DNA of 64,000 nt, taken from NCBI RefSeq assembly GCF_043195105.1, contig NZ_JBAFWO010000011.1. One strand, 5' to 3'. This document shows, in pieces, positions 44,220 to 53,185 of this stretch (the stretch's first letter is position 1; every line of letters begins with the position of its first letter). The stretch is from NCEH01 sp002257205 (GTDB lineage Bacteria; Pseudomonadota; Alphaproteobacteria; Rhizobiales; Xanthobacteraceae). Both the position numbers and the translations under genes were made by a program. The notes beneath the pieces are model-generated. The model saw only the letters and a program-made list of their open reading frames with translations, had not been told where the DNA came from and did not search any database.

Positions 44220-45216
44220 GGGGAGCGCGGTCTCGTAGCGCGGACGCTTGGTCCGTTCTGCAGGGTATTTTTCCCGCGTCGCAGCCATCTTGCGGAGGTC
44301 GGCGTTCAAGCATCAGACCATGGTCTGCTTGTGCGAAAGGTTTCGGATGCCGGCCCGATCACGAAGGCGGGCACGGGCGCGCGCACCGGCGTCGGAAAGC
44401 CTCCGGGGAAGGAAACCGCGGTCTGACCTGTGCGGCGGGCGAGGTCGTCGCGGCGCTATGGGGATATGACGCCGGCGGCGACGGGTGCGATGCCGAGCGA
44501 GAGGCGGATATTAGAGCGCATGACGGAGCCAAGCGGCTTCAGTCGTGTGCCGGTCGCGCGGCAGGGTCTTTGCGGTGCCACGACGCCGATGGACACGGCC
44601 TTGCCGACGGCAGAACTCATGCGGCCCCGATGCCCAAGATGGCACTGCCCGTGACAGGAGCCTGGTGCCGGGATCCCTGCAAATAAGGCAGCGATAAAAG
44701 CCAACGACTCAAATTGTATCCCTCGGCTTGTATCACCGGGGCTAAGTCATTGATTTATAAGGAAAATGGTGCCAGGGGCGGAATCGAGGTAGTGGATTAA
44801 GTCTATGATTTATAACATAAAATGCAGGTAGAAAATTTTTCATGCCTACAGACATGCCTACATTTTTCGCGGCTGCAACTTCGTTAGTTCGGTCCGCAAA
44901 AAGCGGAATCCCACTGCATTTCACCGCGTATCTTTGAGAGCCATAGCAGCCTCGCGCGCGCGAGGCCAAGCGATATTGAGCGCCGGGCCGCATTCGGCCG
45001 AATCCGATCGTCTGCGAATCGCAGTTCTGCATAAAACCGCGGATCGATCTCCAAAGCCGCTTGGTCTCCAAATATCGGCCATGACTTCCACAAACCACAT
45101 CGATGATCAGAGATTAGAAACTCCGGACGGGCAAGCGGTGTAACTATAGGCTCAGGTTCTAGAACCAACAAATTCGATCTGACTCGAAGCCAAAGCCTCC
45201 CCTTGGCACGAGTTGC
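44220..45216. other. Gene-poor kilobase at the boundary of the accessory region
   Basis: No gene is supported. The left half is GC-rich without a coherent frame. From about 44690 the composition becomes AT-rich and contains a tRNA-end-like sequence and direct repeats, listed separately. The right half, to the promoter at 45217, shows no recognisable protein. Confidence 0.6.
44767..44862 (-). other. Putative attachment site: tRNA-3'-end-like core plus direct repeats
   Basis: On the minus strand 44787-44767 ends as CGATTCCGCC, CCTGGCA and CCA, like the T-arm, acceptor strand and CCA of a tRNA gene. No other tRNA parts lie beside it. CATGCCTACA occurs twice nearby (44841-44850 and 44853-44862), as integrase arm sites often do. 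This is how one end of an integrated element looks. The acceptor appears one base short of a standard tRNA, and no integrase is found, so the call is tentative. Confidence 0.4.
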
Positions 45217-45245
45217 TTGACAAAACGACGGTATTATGATACAAT
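45217..45245 (+). promoter_or_regulatory. Sigma-70 promoter
   Basis: A perfect -35 TTGACA (45217-45222) is followed after exactly 17 bases by -10 TACAAT (45240-45245). A small dyad GTAT/ATAC (45231-45242) overlaps the -10 and could bind a regulator such as the nearby XRE protein. It drives the gene starting at 45288. Confidence 0.85.
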
Positions 45246-45287
45246 ACAGAGGCGGAGACTGCCGCCAGCCTCACGAAAGATCGCATC

Positions 45288-45971
45288 ATGACTGTCAAAT
45301 CTCAGGCCGCTTCCTCCGGCATTCTCGTGCTCTTCAATGCCACGCCGTCCCAAGCCGCAAAGTTCGAAGGTGAGGCCGCCGAAAAGGCGCGCGCTGCTGC
45401 CGAGGGCCTCGGCCATCGCTGCGTGACGCTGAACCCGACGAAGGACGCCAAGCTCATTGCCAGCCTGGCACGCGGCGCCTTCGACAAGGAGGGCGTTCCC
45501 TTGCTCGGCGCCGTCACGCCCCGCATGGTCAGTGAACTCTCGGCCGTGGCCGAGAGCGCGGCCAAGGCCGCGCCTGTCGTGCAACTGATTCCGAAGGCCG
45601 CTGAGGCCAAGGCGGCTGCGAAGGCGGCAACGCCAGCGCCGACTATCGAAACAGCCGCAGAGACGGCCTCGGGCGCCACGGACAAGCCTGTCTCTGGCGT
45701 GGCCATCGCATCGCAGAACAGGCTCGACGGCGGCAATCTCGGTGTCGTCAGTAAGGAGGTCGCCGTGGGGCTCTGGCCCGAGATTGCCAGCGGCCACCTC
45801 GTGCTGGCGCCCGACTATGAAGAGGGCGAATTCAACGGCTGGTGGCCGGCGGAGGTGATCAATCGCGACGCGACCCGGGCCACGCTCAAATGGCACGGCT
45901 TCGACGATCTGCCGGTGATCACGCGGCCGATCAGCCAACTCGCCCTCATGCATCCCGATTGCAAGGCGTGA
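45288..45971 (+). CDS. Hypothetical protein with C-terminal Tudor-like/WWxA region
   Basis: A 227-residue protein of unknown function. Residues 1-100 form an alpha/beta region, residues 100-150 are an Ala-rich linker, and the C-terminal 75 residues read as a small beta-barrel (LVLAPDYEEGEFNGWWPAEV, then RATLKWHGFD), reminiscent of Tudor or SH3-like modules that bind proteins or nucleic acid. There is no signal peptide. It has its own strong promoter and opens the accessory region. Confidence 0.75.
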   Translation: MTVKSQAASSGILVLFNATPSQAAKFEGEAAEKARAAAEGLGHRCVTLNPTKDAKLIASLARGAFDKEGVPLLGAVTPRMVSELSAVAESAAKAAPVVQLIPKAAEAKAAAKAATPAPTIETAAETASGATDKPVSGVAIASQNRLDGGNLGVVSKEVAVGLWPEIASGHLVLAPDYEEGEFNGWWPAEVINRDATRATLKWHGFDDLPVITRPISQLALMHPDCKA

Positions 45972-46098
45972 GCGGCGAGGCCTGCTGAGCCAGACCGAGG
46001 GAGAAGGAGGGGCGCAAGCGCCCCTCCCGTCGCCTCGCTGACACGAGCCGATCGGTCCAGATTGGTGCCATCGGCCTTGCCTTGAAGATCGACCGACG

Positions 46099-46458
46099 TC
46101 AGGCCGTCTTGGGGCCCTTTTCCTGCTGCAGGCGCAGGATCACTTCGGCCTGTGTCACAGCGATCTCGAGTTCATAAGTCTCCAGATTGTTCACCACCGT
46201 GACGATGCGGTCGATCAGCATCGAGCGATCGGTTGGCGCGGCCATGTCGTCGGGCTCGCGTTTCACACCCAGTAACGCGTCGGGCGTCGTGCCGAGCGCT
46301 TTTGCGATTCTCACCAAAGTGGCCAAGTCAGGCTCCCTCGCTCCGCTGATGTAATGGGCATAGCGGCGCTCGTTGAGGCCGGCCCTGCGCGCGGCCTCAG
46401 CGTTGGAGATGCCGAGCTGTGCCGCCCGTGCCCGAATGTTCGCTGCGAAGAGATCCAT
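46099..46458 (-). CDS. XRE-family transcriptional regulator
   Basis: A 119-residue protein with a helix-turn-helix spanning about residues 5-62 (NIRARAAQLGISNAEAARRA, then RRYAHYISGAREPDLATL). A short helical C-terminal tail follows. It is divergent from the secreted/membrane gene trio starting at 46591, and palindromes lie in the gap, so local control of that unit is likely. Phage-repressor-like proteins of this type are usual in mobile regions. Confidence 0.88.
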   Translation of the reverse strand: MDLFAANIRARAAQLGISNAEAARRAGLNERRYAHYISGAREPDLATLVRIAKALGTTPDALLGVKREPDDMAAPTDRSMLIDRIVTVVNNLETYELEIAVTQAEVILRLQQEKGPKTA

Positions 46459-46502
46459 GCGAACGAAATGTTCCGATCTGCCTTGCAGCGTCTACGAACA
46501 AT

Positions 46503-46535
46503 TTGTATGTTACGTAATGTCCATAATGGATACAA
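46503..46535. promoter_or_regulatory. Palindromic operator candidates for the XRE regulator
   Basis: TTGTAT (46503-46508) and ATACAA (46530-46535) are inverted copies. Inside them are TACGTA (46511-46516) and the odd palindrome TCCATAATGGA (46520-46530). The cluster lies in the gap between the XRE gene and the divergent trio. Confidence 0.55.
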
Positions 46536-46590
46536 GGCGCGTTCTCGCCGCGACTGAAATACCTCCACGCCTCAGAAAGGAACCCCTCCG

Positions 46591-48156
46591 ATGGCCTCTT
46601 CCAGGCTGATCAGGACGCTTGCGCTGTGCGGCAGCCTTGGCCTGCTCGCCCTCCCCCACTCAGCTAAGGCCGAGTACGGCTACAAGGACCGGATCTTCGA
46701 GCAGAAGTACGTCCTTCCGGAAAAGCCGAGCGACAACGAGCTGGTTATGCTCCGCCTGTCGCTCATGATGATCGGCATCACCCCCGAGCAGATCGACGGC
46801 TTCTTCAGTGCGGAACTGGCGCAGGCCATGGGCGGCCTGTGCGATTGGGCGGCACTCCAGAAGAAAGCCGTGTCGCGGCCGCCCGCGTCGCCCGCACAAG
46901 AAATCATCGCGCAGGCGCCGGAGCCTTTGTCGAAACTTGACGCAAAGCCCCGGCCGCCCGAGGTGACCGGCACCGAGCTTTGCCTGGCGCAGACGGTGCT
47001 CTTCAAGAAGGCCTATGGCGATGGCCTCTCGACCGACCGGCAATTGAGCGATCTGGCAGCCGCGACCCGCAGGCGCTTTGCGGCGAACTGGATCCCGCAG
47101 GCCGAATTGCAGCGGACGGACGTGCAGACCGCCGCGCAGCGGCTCTGGACCATCCTCTGGCGCGTGCAGCGCCTGGCCGGTGTGGGCGTTGTCGTCCCCG
47201 CAGCCGATGGGGGTGCGCTGGAAGACATCCCCATCAAGGAGGCCTTGAAGCGGCTCATGGGGGATGAGCCCTACGCCACCATCGATCGCCGCCTGACCGA
47301 GATCGAGGAGGAGACGGCACGTGCCCTTCAGGCGCGCGAAGCGGCGCGCAAGCAGAAGGACGCACAGCGCCAGGAGGAGGCCCGCCTTCAGGAAGAAACG
47401 CAGCGCCAGGATGAGGCGCGCCGTCAGGAGGACTCGCGCGCGATGCGTGACGCGGAGGCGCGCGAGGGGCAGGCAAAGGCGCAAGCCACGGCTGCCGCCG
47501 ATGCTTTGGACGCGGCTCAAGGGCGTGTCGCGCGCGCGCGCCAGTCCGTGCAGGCGGCCGAGCGGCGCTTGCAGGAGCGGTCCGCCGCGATCCAGGCCGA
47601 TCAGGCGCGCCGCATGCAGAGCTTGGCCATGGGCATGGCACGGGGGCCGTCCGGCATGGCGCAGGCATTCCAGGGTCTGGCGGGCGGCGGCGGTCCCGAT
47701 CCCCTGGAGGGCTTGCGGCGCGAGCGAGCACAGGCACAGCGCGAGCTCGACCAGGCCATGGCCGCGCTCGCAGCGCTGCGGTCCGCGCAAAAGACGGCTT
47801 CGGCATCGCAGGCCGCACCTGTGGGGCAGCCAAGCGAAGAGCGCTGCGTCGAAGGCGGCCGGTGCACCATCGTCGAGCGCACGGTCTTCTGCCGCACCCC
47901 GCAGCAGCTCGCCACCTTGCTCTCGGAACGGCCGGGACCGGCGCGGCGGCGCGTGCGCGACATCCTCACAGACGCCGGGGAATGCGCCGTGCTCGATGTC
48001 GGCGAAGCCCTCTCATGGACCGGGCCGCGCCTTGCCATCCAGCCGAAGGGCGAGGCGGCGGCAGCGCTGCTTCCCGTCCAGCTTGTCGATGGCCGCACCG
48101 GCTTCGTGCTCAGCGGCGGCGTGGGGATGTCAGCCCCCGCCACGGCGCAGCGCTGA
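46591..48156 (+). CDS. Secreted coiled-coil protein of unknown function
   Basis: A 521-residue protein with a Sec signal peptide (cleavage near SAKA, residue 27). Residues about 230-330 are a long Glu/Gln/Arg/Ala-rich coiled coil. Four cysteines sit in the C-terminal third (RCVEGGRCTI, FCRTP, GECAVL), perhaps as disulphides. Start ATG 46591 follows AAAGGAA. It is first in a unit with a small membrane protein and a ClpP-like periplasmic protein. I do not recognise the family; a cell-envelope role is inferred from the signals. Confidence 0.75.
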   Translation: MASSRLIRTLALCGSLGLLALPHSAKAEYGYKDRIFEQKYVLPEKPSDNELVMLRLSLMMIGITPEQIDGFFSAELAQAMGGLCDWAALQKKAVSRPPASPAQEIIAQAPEPLSKLDAKPRPPEVTGTELCLAQTVLFKKAYGDGLSTDRQLSDLAAATRRRFAANWIPQAELQRTDVQTAAQRLWTILWRVQRLAGVGVVVPAADGGALEDIPIKEALKRLMGDEPYATIDRRLTEIEEETARALQAREAARKQKDAQRQEEARLQEETQRQDEARRQEDSRAMRDAEAREGQAKAQATAAADALDAAQGRVARARQSVQAAERRLQERSAAIQADQARRMQSLAMGMARGPSGMAQAFQGLAGGGGPDPLEGLRRERAQAQRELDQAMAALAALRSAQKTASASQAAPVGQPSEERCVEGGRCTIVERTVFCRTPQQLATLLSERPGPARRRVRDILTDAGECAVLDVGEALSWTGPRLAIQPKGEAAAALLPVQLVDGRTGFVLSGGVGMSAPATAQR

Positions 48157-48220
48157 GCCGCGATCTCACTCTCGTTTCCATCGCGTCACCACATCATCGC
48201 GTCATCTGTTGGGGGAAAGC

Positions 48221-48670
48221 ATGAAAGTTCTGATGAAAAACCCGAAGACGGGCGAGCTCAAGCGCATCAAGGTCGGCTGGAGCTGGGTCCTGTTCTTCTT
48301 CTCCACCTTCTTCGGCATCCCGCTGTTCCTGCGCCGTCTCTATGTCTGGGGCATCCTGATCAATGTGATCAACTTCTCCACCAGCATCAGCCAGAGCCTG
48401 GCGGATCTGGAGCCGAAGGACGTGGCCCTGGTCGCGCTCACGGCCTGCATTCTTGATCTCACCTTGATGATCTTCTTCGGCGTCAAGGGCAACGAGCTGA
48501 CGGCCAAGAATTATCTGGAGCACGGCTGGGTGTTCGCCGATCCGGACGCGCAGGAGACCTGGTACGCCAAGACCCGATGGAGCCTCGCCATCGACCGGCC
48601 GCCGTATCGCACTGAGCCGCATCCCGCCGAGCCCACTCGCACCGAGCCGACCATGCGGAGCGAGGGATGA
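48221..48670 (+). CDS. Small inner-membrane protein
   Basis: A 149-residue protein with two to three membrane spans (residues about 19-36, 41-53 and 68-88) between a basic N-terminus and a hydrophilic, Pro/Thr/Glu-rich tail. GGGGGAAAG precedes ATG 48221. The layout resembles DUF2628-like membrane proteins. Its stop overlaps the next start (ATGA), so it is coupled to the ClpP-like gene. Function unknown. Confidence 0.78.
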   Translation: MKVLMKNPKTGELKRIKVGWSWVLFFFSTFFGIPLFLRRLYVWGILINVINFSTSISQSLADLEPKDVALVALTACILDLTLMIFFGVKGNELTAKNYLEHGWVFADPDAQETWYAKTRWSLAIDRPPYRTEPHPAEPTRTEPTMRSEG

Positions 48671-49869
48671 TTTTTCGCGCGAAACGCATCTTCGCAAGCC
48701 TCGCCGCCGTCGCCCTCCTGGCGCTGGCGGCTTCGTCATTCCAGGCATGGGCGGAAGAGCCGGATTGCGATGCGCCGGACTATCGCCCGGCCGATTTGCG
48801 CAAGCCCATGCGCTTCTTCTCCCCGCCGACCGCGATCTGCAGCGGCAATGCCGTCGAGCGCGCAGACCTCGCCGTCGGCATGATCACGCCGGACACGCCG
48901 CAGGCCTTCGCCGCCTTCGCCCGCGACAATCCCGATGGCGGCATGCTGCAGTTCGTCTCGCCGGGCGGGGATCTCGCCTCCGCAGCCAAGCTGGGCGAAC
49001 TGATCCGCAAGGCGGGCTTCGGCACCAGCCTCGGGGAGGTCTGCATCGGCGCCTGCGCCTATGCCATCCTCGGCGGCGTGAAGCGCTACATGATCACGCA
49101 AGACCCCGGCGCCGAGGACCAGGGAGACCTCTTCGACCGCTTCGAGGGCGCCACCGGCACTCGCCTCGGCGTGCATCAATTCTCCTTCTCGGGCACACCC
49201 GCCTATGCCCAGCAGATCATGGGGCGGCTGATCGACTACACGCTGAGCATGGGCATCGATCCCCGCTTTCTGGCGCTTGCGGCCAAGACGCCGGAGGGCG
49301 CGCCCCACTGGCTCACCCCGGACGAGATGCGCGCCTGGAACATCGACAACACCGCGCGCCGCTATATCCCCCTCAGCCTAGAGGCCGCCGGCGGCATGGG
49401 CACCGATATCAGCGCCACTGCCGAAGTGGCCACCAGCCGCTTCGACGACACCACCCGCCTGCGCCTCTTCTGCCGCAAAGGCCGCAAGACGCCGCTCGTC
49501 GCCTTGGTGTTCCAGCCGGGCTCTCGCGACACAGCGTTGGGCCAAAAAACCAGCCGGACGGACGATGTGCTGAGCATGCTCGAAAACCTCGACATGGAGG
49601 TGCGCTTCGAGCGCGGCGGCACGCTCAAGGTCTCAACGCGCGTGCTCGACATCAAGCCCAGCCCCACCGCCGAGGCGCCGTTCCAGCTCACCGCCGTCCT
49701 GGAGCTCTCTGGCGTGTCATTCCAGGAACTGGAAGCCGTGGTCGCGGTCTCGCTCCTGGACGCCGGCGATCTCTCCCGCGCCGATTGGTCGATCCAGGAC
49801 GCCCTGCGCTTCCGTGTCTTCGGAGATCGACGCTTGATCCACCTCGCATTGGCGAACTGCACTGAGTGA
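48667..49869 (+). CDS. Periplasmic ClpP/crotonase-like protein (COG3904 type), nucleophile apparently lost
   Basis: A 400-residue protein with a signal peptide (cleavage near AWA, residue 29). The first 200 residues match the periplasmic ClpP-like family: SPGGDLASAAKLGELIRKAG, then the CxSAC region. In this protein that region reads CIGACAYAILGG, so the expected catalytic Ser is Gly. The C-terminal 180 residues form an unknown beta-rich domain. If the alignment is right it is a binding rather than a proteolytic module. It is coupled by ATGA to the membrane protein. Confidence 0.78.
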   Translation: MIFRAKRIFASLAAVALLALAASSFQAWAEEPDCDAPDYRPADLRKPMRFFSPPTAICSGNAVERADLAVGMITPDTPQAFAAFARDNPDGGMLQFVSPGGDLASAAKLGELIRKAGFGTSLGEVCIGACAYAILGGVKRYMITQDPGAEDQGDLFDRFEGATGTRLGVHQFSFSGTPAYAQQIMGRLIDYTLSMGIDPRFLALAAKTPEGAPHWLTPDEMRAWNIDNTARRYIPLSLEAAGGMGTDISATAEVATSRFDDTTRLRLFCRKGRKTPLVALVFQPGSRDTALGQKTSRTDDVLSMLENLDMEVRFERGGTLKVSTRVLDIKPSPTAEAPFQLTAVLELSGVSFQELEAVVAVSLLDAGDLSRADWSIQDALRFRVFGDRRLIHLALANCTE

Positions 49870-49968
49870 ACTCTCCCGTCCGGACGCCTGACCCCATGGA
49901 GCAAGGTGGCGCGGTATCCGGGATCAGGCGATAGGAGCTTGTTCCAGATATTGGGCAGGGAGCTGCAG

Positions 49969-50487
49969 GTGCCGACGATCCGATGGCCTCTCCGCATCCT
50001 CGATTTTGAGGCGAGCTCTTTGGAGGATGGCGGATATCCCATCGAGGTGGGTGTTGCCGTCTGGCCGGCGCCGGACCAGCCCATCCAGGTGTGGTCGGCG
50101 CTGATCCGGCCGACGCAGGATTGGAACGACTTCGGCCATTGGAGCGAACTGTCGCAGGAGGTGCACGGTATCGACCGGGCCGAGCTTGCCACAGCCGAGC
50201 CGCCGATGGCCGTTGCGAGGAGCCTGAACACACTGATCGGCGACGGGCCAGTCTTGTGCGATGGCGGGCCTTTCGGCGCCTATTGGATGGACGCCCTGTT
50301 CGACGCAGCGGGCACAAAGCCCGGCCTCACGCTGCGCAGTTGGGACAGCCTGCTTCGCGAACTTGGTGATGAAGTCAGCGAGAGGGTACGGGATCAGCTG
50401 GAACACGCCGAAGTGCGGCACCGGGCTGGCGAGGATGCTTCAATGCTGATGGAGGCGCTTGCGGCTGGGTTGAAGCAAGATTGCTGA
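49969..50487 (+). CDS. DEDDh-type 3'-5' exonuclease
   Basis: A 172-residue nuclease of the RNase T/DnaQ fold. The ExoI Asp and Glu are in LRILDFEAS, ExoII Asp is in CDGGPFGAYWMDALF, and ExoIII His/Asp are in HRAGEDA. A GTG at 49969 has GGGAG 6 bases upstream; a longer reading from ATG 49906 lacks support. It processes RNA or DNA ends; the substrate is unknown. It is convergent with the defence operon and may or may not belong to it. Confidence 0.82.
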   Translation: MPTIRWPLRILDFEASSLEDGGYPIEVGVAVWPAPDQPIQVWSALIRPTQDWNDFGHWSELSQEVHGIDRAELATAEPPMAVARSLNTLIGDGPVLCDGGPFGAYWMDALFDAAGTKPGLTLRSWDSLLRELGDEVSERVRDQLEHAEVRHRAGEDASMLMEALAAGLKQDC

Positions 50488-50792
50488 TCGGCGGGGTGCC
50501 ACGGATCTGGACAGCGGCGGCACGGCGCAAATGGCGCTGTTGACCATTTGCTGACCCTCGACTGCCCTTTTCAGCGATGCCCGCTTTGCGCCCCCATTTC
50601 GGCCATTGATCTGGCAACGGCGGCGGCCCAAAAGCGGGCATTAGCGAGGCAAGGCACGTCGGCGCCTTTCGCCCTCTTTCCGGTTATTCCGAGCCGAGGT
50701 CCAATCTCCCAGAAGCGGACTTTGCAATGAGGTTTCTCGCATCGATCACCAAATGCCCCCTTGCGATGAGAGCGTGGAATTCATCCAGCATA
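50488..50792. repeat. Intergenic region with imperfect palindromic repeat
   Basis: ATGCCCGCTTT (50577-50587) is mirrored exactly by AAAGCGGGCAT (50631-50641), enclosing a GC-rich loop. It lies at the 3' ends of the convergent exonuclease and HNH genes. The form is that of a dispersed extragenic palindrome. No gene is seen in the rest. Confidence 0.6.
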
Positions 50793-51629
50793 TCAACTCA
50801 ACTCGTCGCGAACGATGAACTGGGGCAGGCCCTCGGCCTGAAGCAGCGCCCGGATCGTGGCGCTGAACGGGGATTTCGACCGACTCGCCTCAATGAGGTC
50901 TTCTGCGATCCCCTTGAGGCTTCTCTGTTCACCTGCAGTCCGGGCCGGTGGAGCCTTTTTGGCGATATCCTTGTAGATTTCGATCGAGCGCCGGTAGGGT
51001 CGCACATGAAAGCGACGCGCGTCGTTGAGCTGGCTCTGCCGGATGCCCAGCAGATTGATCGCCCAATCTACTTGCTTTTGATAGTCCGGCTCCAGCGATC
51101 TATTGGGATGCACTTCGCCCGCTTCATTGAACTCAAGCAGATCCCCTGAGCCCTTGACCGTAGGGTCCAGCAGGATGGGCGCCTCACTGCTGATGTCGCG
51201 CGCGGCAAGGGTGGCCGCCTTCGTTGTGTCGTAGAGCGGAAACCAGTTCGCCTTGCCGACCGTCGATTCGGCGTATTCCCGGTTCGCCTGATTGCATAGA
51301 GCGCCGGCCAAGACATAGTTGTTTGGATCGAACGCGAGCCAAGAATAGCCCTCGCTGGTTTCGGTCTGACTGATCTTCGCTTTCCCCTTTGGACGGAAGT
51401 GATCGACATCATACCGGGAGACGGCTTCGAAGGCCTCCGAGTACCAGCATTTTCGATGGGACATTTCCAGCAAGGCGGGCCGGAACGCTGTCCAGATGCC
51501 GCTATTGTCCTTGATGAACGCCTTGCGTGCCGCCTCATCGGTGATGGCCTCCAGCGCGGTGGCTGCTGCTGCGGCGGCGGCGAGCACGCTTGCATCGACC
51601 TTGGTAAGGTCGCGTTTGACGTAAATCAT
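50793..51629 (-). CDS. HNH endonuclease, Septu PtuB-like
   Basis: A 278-residue protein with an HNH motif: CWYSEAF, then VDHFRPKGKA, then YVLAGALCNQANREY. The DHFRPK block and the CN pair are characteristic of the HNH proteins that partner OLD/ABC ATPases in Septu and in retron-linked PtuAB modules. Its ATG overlaps the stop of the ATPase gene (ATGA), and it is last in the four-gene unit. It is the expected effector nuclease, switched on or released by the ATPase. PtuB identity is inferred from motif plus partner. Confidence 0.85.
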   Translation of the reverse strand: MIYVKRDLTKVDASVLAAAAAAATALEAITDEAARKAFIKDNSGIWTAFRPALLEMSHRKCWYSEAFEAVSRYDVDHFRPKGKAKISQTETSEGYSWLAFDPNNYVLAGALCNQANREYAESTVGKANWFPLYDTTKAATLAARDISSEAPILLDPTVKGSGDLLEFNEAGEVHPNRSLEPDYQKQVDWAINLLGIRQSQLNDARRFHVRPYRRSIEIYKDIAKKAPPARTAGEQRSLKGIAEDLIEASRSKSPFSATIRALLQAEGLPQFIVRDELS

Positions 51630-53185
51630 TGTCCCTCGCGAATTTCCTTTACCAGCCTGTCGGACTCCTCAGAGATGGCTTGCAACTCTTCGGCGGTGAG
51701 GGGGTGATCTCTGCGCAGCTCGGCGGCATCGAACTGTTTGAGGAACTCCCGATAGAGAGCGTCCTTATGATCGTAGGTTATGCCCATCCTCGACAGTTCA
51801 AACGTCAGTTCCTCCCGTCTCGCATCCTGTTCGGGAGACGGGTCAGGCATCCGCATGAGGGCGTTGCGTTCGGCCATGAGCGCCTTCGTAGGCTCATCGA
51901 CAGCGCTCGGAAGACCGAACACATCCATCAGGACGCCGGAGAAGCCAAGGCCCCTTGGGTCGACGCGGGGTTCGTAGGCCCGGATCGCGCCACTACGACC
52001 CGCCATCACTCGGACCTCCTCCTTGCGGAGCGCGGCGATGGTGAGAGGATTGTGCGAGGTCAGAATGAATTGGCAGTTGTCGGCCTCCTCACCCTCACCG
52101 GTCCACTTTTCGATCAGTTTCAGATAGTCGAGCTGCCACGCCGGGTTAAGATGGGTGTCCGGTTCGTCGAGTAGAAAGAGAACCCGCTTGCCGCGCGAGA
52201 TTCGGGTCAGGCCCAGAACCATGAGGAGTTGGCGCTCGCCGTCCGAGAGTTCGGAGAAACCAACCTCGCCCTCACTGTCCGCGCGGGAAACCCAAAGCAG
52301 CAGATCTCGGAAGAGGTCGGATATGTCCGCCGCCTCCAGGGCTGTGAACATTTCGGCGTCGTTGGCATAGTTCGCCGCCAGCCGCGCCATGTCCCGCTCG
52401 GATCGGACAAAGCAGGCCAGTTGCGCTTCTCGCTCGTCCTTGTCGCGATAGTCGTCCTTTGGATTGTCTTCGAGGTCAATCGGGTGATAGGCGACGTCCA
52501 GCCATGCCCGCGCACAGGCACCTGCCGGTCCAGCGGCTCCCCAGAGCGTGTAGGGGTTGCGCACGGCGCGAGGCTTGGATTTAGCGAACCAAGGCTCCCG
52601 GAAATGCGCTAGGGCGGATCCGAAACGGCCGATCCGAAGCTTTTCTCCCAGGAGTGCCAGCACTTCATGATCGGGGAAGCCGAAGAAGGCCGCTAGGGCG
52701 AAGACCCCATGGATGGGTCGGCAGTAGAACAGCCGACGCTCGACCAGGGCCGAGCGGCAGGCCTCGGCGTCCTCGTTGGTCTTGATCGCATCGTAGTATC
52801 GGCGCTGGTGCTCGTCGAACAGTCGCTCCAGACGGCGGCTGCTGCCTGAATAATAGCCGAAAACCATGTCGGGCAGAATGTCGGCGCGACGCTCGTCGAA
52901 AACCGACCGTGCCCAATCCTCGCCGTTGAACTGGGCCACGATGGAGCCTGTCAGGTTCGAGAGGCTGACTTTGTTGGCGCCCAGCCGATACTCCACCTCG
53001 AACCTGAAATGCACGTTCGTGTTGAGATCGGCGGCCCGGAAGATCTCCACCAAGGCTTCGATGAGGTTCGATTTCCCTGATCCGTTTTCGCCAATTACGA
53101 CCGTGGTCAGCCGACGCTTGTCGAAGGTGATCTCGAAGGCGTTCAAGTTGCGGAAGCCGTCAATCGCGGCCCTGTCAAGTCTCAT
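51626..53185 (-). CDS. ABC-type ATPase, Septu PtuA-like
   Basis: A 519-residue soluble ATPase of the SMC/RecF-like class. Walker A GENGSGKSNL is at residues 32-41. After a long insertion come the ABC signature ELSDGERQLL, Walker B VLFLLDEPDTHLNP and the switch ILTSHNP. PtuA proteins of Septu have this layout and precede an HNH gene, as here. ATG 53185 overlaps the hsdS stop, and its own stop overlaps the HNH start. In the unit it takes the place a type I system gives to the HsdR motor nuclease. Confidence 0.87.
   Translation of the reverse strand: MRLDRAAIDGFRNLNAFEITFDKRRLTTVVIGENGSGKSNLIEALVEIFRAADLNTNVHFRFEVEYRLGANKVSLSNLTGSIVAQFNGEDWARSVFDERRADILPDMVFGYYSGSSRRLERLFDEHQRRYYDAIKTNEDAEACRSALVERRLFYCRPIHGVFALAAFFGFPDHEVLALLGEKLRIGRFGSALAHFREPWFAKSKPRAVRNPYTLWGAAGPAGACARAWLDVAYHPIDLEDNPKDDYRDKDEREAQLACFVRSERDMARLAANYANDAEMFTALEAADISDLFRDLLLWVSRADSEGEVGFSELSDGERQLLMVLGLTRISRGKRVLFLLDEPDTHLNPAWQLDYLKLIEKWTGEGEEADNCQFILTSHNPLTIAALRKEEVRVMAGRSGAIRAYEPRVDPRGLGFSGVLMDVFGLPSAVDEPTKALMAERNALMRMPDPSPEQDARREELTFELSRMGITYDHKDALYREFLKQFDAAELRRDHPLTAEELQAISEESDRLVKEIREGQ

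Noticed and set aside
44767..44787. Complete tRNA gene
   Set aside because: Only the 3' arm and CCA-like end are present; no anticodon or D arm can be folded from the flanks.
50793..53185. Retron with PtuAB effectors
   Set aside because: No reverse transcriptase or msr/msd-like sequence is visible near the pair.
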